9,433 nucleotides of DNA from positions 1 through 9,433 of the forward strand of contig JAEOTI010000361.1 in the NCBI GenBank assembly GCA_016839955.1, given 5' to 3'. This document shows positions 6,382 to 9,433 of this stretch, piece by piece. A program made the position numbers and the translations under genes. Position 1 is the stretch's first letter. Every line of letters begins with the position of its first letter. The notes under the pieces were generated by a model. It saw only the letters and a list, made by a program, of their open reading frames with translations, was not told the DNA's origin and searched no databases. The DNA comes from Candidatus Hodarchaeota archaeon. GTDB lineage: Archaea; Asgardarchaeota; Heimdallarchaeia; Hodarchaeales; YT1-057.

Positions 6382-7851
6382 CTAAAGAGCTGTCACTGCT
6401 TTGTCAGCAGCCCAAAAGATAGGTTGAGCAAAAATTCCCATTAGAATAATTCCTAAAGTAGCTATTAAAATAACTGCAGTCTCAAGTCGCATTTTAGTCG
6501 ATGTTTCATTCTCTCCATTAGAATCCTTATCATTTGGAGTCCAAATTTTAATCATGACTTGGGCATAATAATAAACTGATAATGCAGAATTTAAAACTGC
6601 AATTACTGCTAACCAACCCATTCCCCCATCTACTGCTGCATAAAAAAGGATAAATTTTGAAATAAATCCTCCAAGCGGAGGAATTCCCATTAAACTTAGC
6701 AAAGTAATTGAAAATGCTAAACCTACGAGTGGAAATCTATTTCCAATACCAGTAAGCTCACCAATTTTCTGTGTCCCAGTTTTATTCGAAAAGTATCCTA
6801 CACTTACGAAAGCAGCAATTTTCATTAGAGTATGGGCTAGTACATGGAATATAACTCCAATGAACGCCCATTCTGAATGTTCTGCGTTTTCAGCAGATGA
6901 AACAACTGCAAATGCTATCAAAATGTAACCTGCATGTGCAATTGATGAATAAGCTAACATTCGTTTTAGATCATCCTGGACAAGTGCGACGACATTTCCA
7001 AGTGTCATTGTGGCAATCGCTACAATAGCAAATACCATTGACCACTGATCACTAAGAGCTGTTAAACCCACAATAAAAATTCGAATAGCTGCAACAAAAC
7101 CCATTTTTTTCGTGCCAGCTGCAAGAAATGTAGTTATTGAGGTCTCTGATTCTTGATAAACATCAGGAATCCAAGCGTGGAAGGGAACAATACCCATTTT
7201 ATATCCAAAACCAGCTAAAACAAACGCCATAGCTAGGAATTCTAATGGTTCTTCATTTTCTGTAAGGATGTCGGCAAGTAAGTAAAGATTAGTCGTACCT
7301 ACTAAACCATAAACTAAAGAAATACCATAGACAATCATAGCGGTTGAAATCGCTCCGATCATGAAGTACTTCAGTGCAGCTTCACCTTGTTCCTTATTTT
7401 GTTTAGCAAAAGCCACCATTGGATATGTTGGAATACTGCCAAGCTCCCAGGCCACTAAAAGAGAGATTAGGTCAGTTGCAGAAGCGACAAGCATCATTCC
7501 CGCAGTTGAAAATAAAAGTAGAGAATAAAATAACCCAGGATTACTTTGAAATTCTGATTTTAATGTCCTATTACTAATTAAAATTACACTTAATGAAGCG
7601 ATAATGAAAATGAGAACAAACAATCTAGATAGATCATCAAACGCAAAAAGTGATTCAGTCTTTTCATTTCCTTCAATGAAATAAGCTTCATCTCCAAAAC
7701 TAATGATTGTAAGAATAAATGCAATTAGTGTCGCAGTTATTGAAAGAATTAATCCAATTTGCCGACTCCACTTAGTAAGATCGCCTGCAATCGCTAGGAT
7801 CGCCGCTGAAGTTACTATCAGGATAGGCAGCACAGGGATTATGTCGACCAC
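6382..7851 (-). CDS. nuoN: Complex I-type membrane subunit N (NuoN/FpoN)
   Basis: Antiporter-like, proton-translocating membrane subunit of the NADH- or F420H2/ferredoxin-linked quinone oxidoreductase family. It has 489 residues with about 14 hydrophobic segments, the usual size. Glu136 in VAWELGSIP, Lys218 in GFGYKMGIVPFHAW, Lys248/249 in GTKKMGF and Lys399 in GGFISKF match the glutamate and lysines known to form the proton path in this subunit. LKRMLAYSSIAHAGY (295-309) is a further family signature. A TGA in frame directly precedes the GTG at 7851, so that is the earliest start, and GGTGAT five nt upstream is a good archaeal Shine-Dalgarno match. It begins 19 bp after nuoM ends, so the two are very likely one transcript. 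The electron-input module is outside the window, so the donor is unknown. Confidence 0.93.
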   Translation of the reverse strand: MVDIIPVLPILIVTSAAILAIAGDLTKWSRQIGLILSITATLIAFILTIISFGDEAYFIEGNEKTESLFAFDDLSRLFVLIFIIASLSVILISNRTLKSEFQSNPGLFYSLLLFSTAGMMLVASATDLISLLVAWELGSIPTYPMVAFAKQNKEQGEAALKYFMIGAISTAMIVYGISLVYGLVGTTNLYLLADILTENEEPLEFLAMAFVLAGFGYKMGIVPFHAWIPDVYQESETSITTFLAAGTKKMGFVAAIRIFIVGLTALSDQWSMVFAIVAIATMTLGNVVALVQDDLKRMLAYSSIAHAGYILIAFAVVSSAENAEHSEWAFIGVIFHVLAHTLMKIAAFVSVGYFSNKTGTQKIGELTGIGNRFPLVGLAFSITLLSLMGIPPLGGFISKFILFYAAVDGGMGWLAVIAVLNSALSVYYYAQVMIKIWTPNDKDSNGENETSTKMRLETAVILIATLGIILMGIFAQPIFWAADKAVTAL

Positions 7852-7870
7852 TCACAATCACCAATTAAAT

Positions 7871-9408
7871 TTACGAGAATCTCCCAACGAAATACTCTGC
7901 CGCAGGAGCCATTACATCTATCATGAGAGCGGGAAGAAGACCAAGAATTACAATAAATGGTATTAGTAATGCAAATGTTACGATTTCATAACCTTTAGCG
8001 TCTCCTATTTCTTGTAACTCTGGATTTTTTGCACCAAAAACTGTTCTTTGGAGCATCCACAAGTAATAGGCAGCTGTAATAATAATACCTAGCGCTGCAA
8101 GTATAGCAAAACCTCGATTCCAGTCAAAAACTCCAATAAGTACAAGGAGTTCTGCGATAAATCCTGCAAGACCTGGTAAGCCTGCTGAAGCAAATGAAGC
8201 AAAAACCAACACTCCAGCCGTATTGGGCATATTTTTTGATAGTCCTTGTAATTTACCAATTTCTCGAGTTTTGCATGATGCAAAACTACTCCTGCCAGAA
8301 AGAAAAGCAATGGTGAAATTACACCATGGGCAATTTGCATATAATTCGCTCCTATAAATCCTGCTTCAGTTCTAGAAGCTAATCCGAGGAGTACAAAACC
8401 CATATGCCCAATAGATGAATAAGCGATTAAACGTTTAAGATCAGTTTGTCTTAAAGCTACCATTGATCCATAAATAATGGAGATTACACCAATTATTGCA
8501 ACGAGGTATTCAAATTTCTCTAAAGAGTTGGGAAGAATCCAACCACCTAAACGTAGAACACCATACCCTCCCATTTTAAGTAATAATCCAGCTAGGATCA
8601 TTGATCCAGGAGTCGGAGCTTCAACGTGGGCATCAGGTAACCATGTATGAAACGGGACAGAGGGAACTTTAACAATAAATCCGAAAAGAAATGCAAGAAA
8701 TATTAAACTAATTAAGCTACTTCCTGAAAAGTCCATTTCCATGAGTCTTGGAATAAAGAATGTTCCTTCATCCCCATTAAGGGGTATACTTTCAATATAT
8801 AATCCTATTATTCCTAAAAGTAAGAATACACTTGCTACATGAGTGTAAATGAAGAATTTAATTGCTGCATACTCTTTTTTAGGGCCTCCCCATATCCCAA
8901 TAATGAAGTACATAGGAACTAGCGTGAGTTCCCAGCAAACAAAAAATAAAAAGAAATCTAGAGCCATAAATGTACCGACAATACCTGTTTCAAGAATTAA
9001 GAGCATTGACATATATGTTGCAACACGATCTTTTATTTCCCAGGAAGCAATTGTAGAGGCAACATAAACAAAAGTGGTCAATAAGACAAGAGGTAGACTT
9101 AAACCATCCACACCTAAAGCATAGCGAACACCAATGAATTTAATCCATGTTACACTTGTGTATAGTTGAAAAGATCCTGCTTCACTATCTGTTTTGTTCT
9201 CAATTAATTGAGCTGGTAGCCAATCAATGTCATTTGGATATTGGTAAATTAAGAGAGCAAGTATAGATAAAAAGAAGACTACTAGTGTGGTTCCCAATGC
9301 AAGTACTCTTGCAATAGAATCTTTCATTTTACCAAAATAAAATGTTGGGATTGCCATTACTGCTGGTAAGAGAAATATTGTTGAAAGTAACCAAGCCATA
9401 TTAATCAC
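7871..9408 (-). CDS. nuoM: Complex I-type membrane subunit M (NuoM/FpoM), frameshifted
   Basis: Antiporter-like proton-pumping subunit of a complex I relative. Frame one (from 9408) gives residues 1-380, with Glu160 in VCWELTLVP, Lys247 in IVKVPSVPFHTWLPDAHVEA, Lys278 in LLKMGGYG and LKRLIAYSSIGHMGF (324-338). The family sequence then continues in the -1 frame as TREIGKLQGLSKN, MPNTAGVL and GLPGLAGFIAELLVL (proton-channel Glu about 420) to the TAA at 7871-7873. The switch falls at an AAAA run (plus-strand TTTT 8269-8272): one more A would restore a 512-residue protein of normal length. As written, frame one runs on 59 unrelated residues to 8089. A sequencing or assembly indel is the simplest cause; a real mutation or ribosomal slippage is possible. 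The start is GTG 9408 or the ATG three codons later (9399), which has GTGAT just upstream. nuoL would be expected beyond the right edge. Confidence 0.85.
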
Positions 9409-9433
9409 ACACTCATGAGCTACTCAAAAGGAA

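Noticed and set aside
7871..8230. A separate small membrane protein of 119 residues starting at the ATG at 8230
   Set aside because: Its sequence is the C-terminal part of NuoM, and NuoM-like residues (TREIGKLQGLSKN) extend upstream of this ATG in the same frame. It is the second half of the frameshifted nuoM.

Overview
The window reads as low-GC archaeal genomic DNA. It carries the large subunit of the archaeal/eukaryotic-type primase (PriL), an archaeal-type CO dehydrogenase alpha subunit (CdhA) with an extra pair of ferredoxin-like clusters, and a geranylgeranyl-reductase-family flavoenzyme. Candidate promoters are TATA-like boxes about 20-30 nt from the start codons, and three genes look leaderless. 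GTG/TTG starts are common. Wood-Ljungdahl CODH/ACS, a menaquinone-type prenyltransferase and Nuo-type complex I genes on one piece of AT-rich DNA would fit an anaerobic or facultative archaeon, for example of the Asgard (Heimdallarchaeia-like) or a related lineage. The lineage is a guess and nothing in the window fixes it.

Layout from left to right: the 3' half of cdhA (+) is cut by the window edge. It converges on priL (-), with a perfect 20-bp palindrome straddling the priL stop codon as a shared terminator. From a 78-bp divergent promoter region priL runs left and a geranylgeranyl-reductase-family FAD protein (+) runs right. A 210-bp non-coding gap with a T-rich tract, a 10-bp-stem inverted repeat and a TATA-like box precedes a MenA-like UbiA-superfamily prenyltransferase (+, GTG start). 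This gene ends 6 bp from the convergent end of a B12-binding-domain radical SAM protein (-). Upstream of that on the minus strand are nuoN and nuoM, in the canonical M-N order. nuoM runs to the right edge, and nuoL would be expected just beyond.

How the genes fit together: NuoM and NuoN are proton-pumping antiporter-like subunits of a quinone- or phenazine-reducing complex I relative. The MenA-like enzyme would attach the polyprenyl tail to a quinone head group, and the neighbouring reductase could saturate that tail or the archaeal lipid chains. The B12/radical SAM protein could be a tailoring enzyme for the quinone or the membrane lipids. This makes a plausible quinone/lipid neighbourhood next to the respiratory complex, but only the family assignments come from sequence. 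The link between them is inference.

The main irregularity is a -1 frameshift in nuoM at an AAAA run (plus-strand TTTT 8269-8272). It splits a recognisable 512-residue protein into two reading frames. I found no RNA gene, CRISPR array, insertion sequence or other mobile element, and no gene-free stretch longer than 210 bp.
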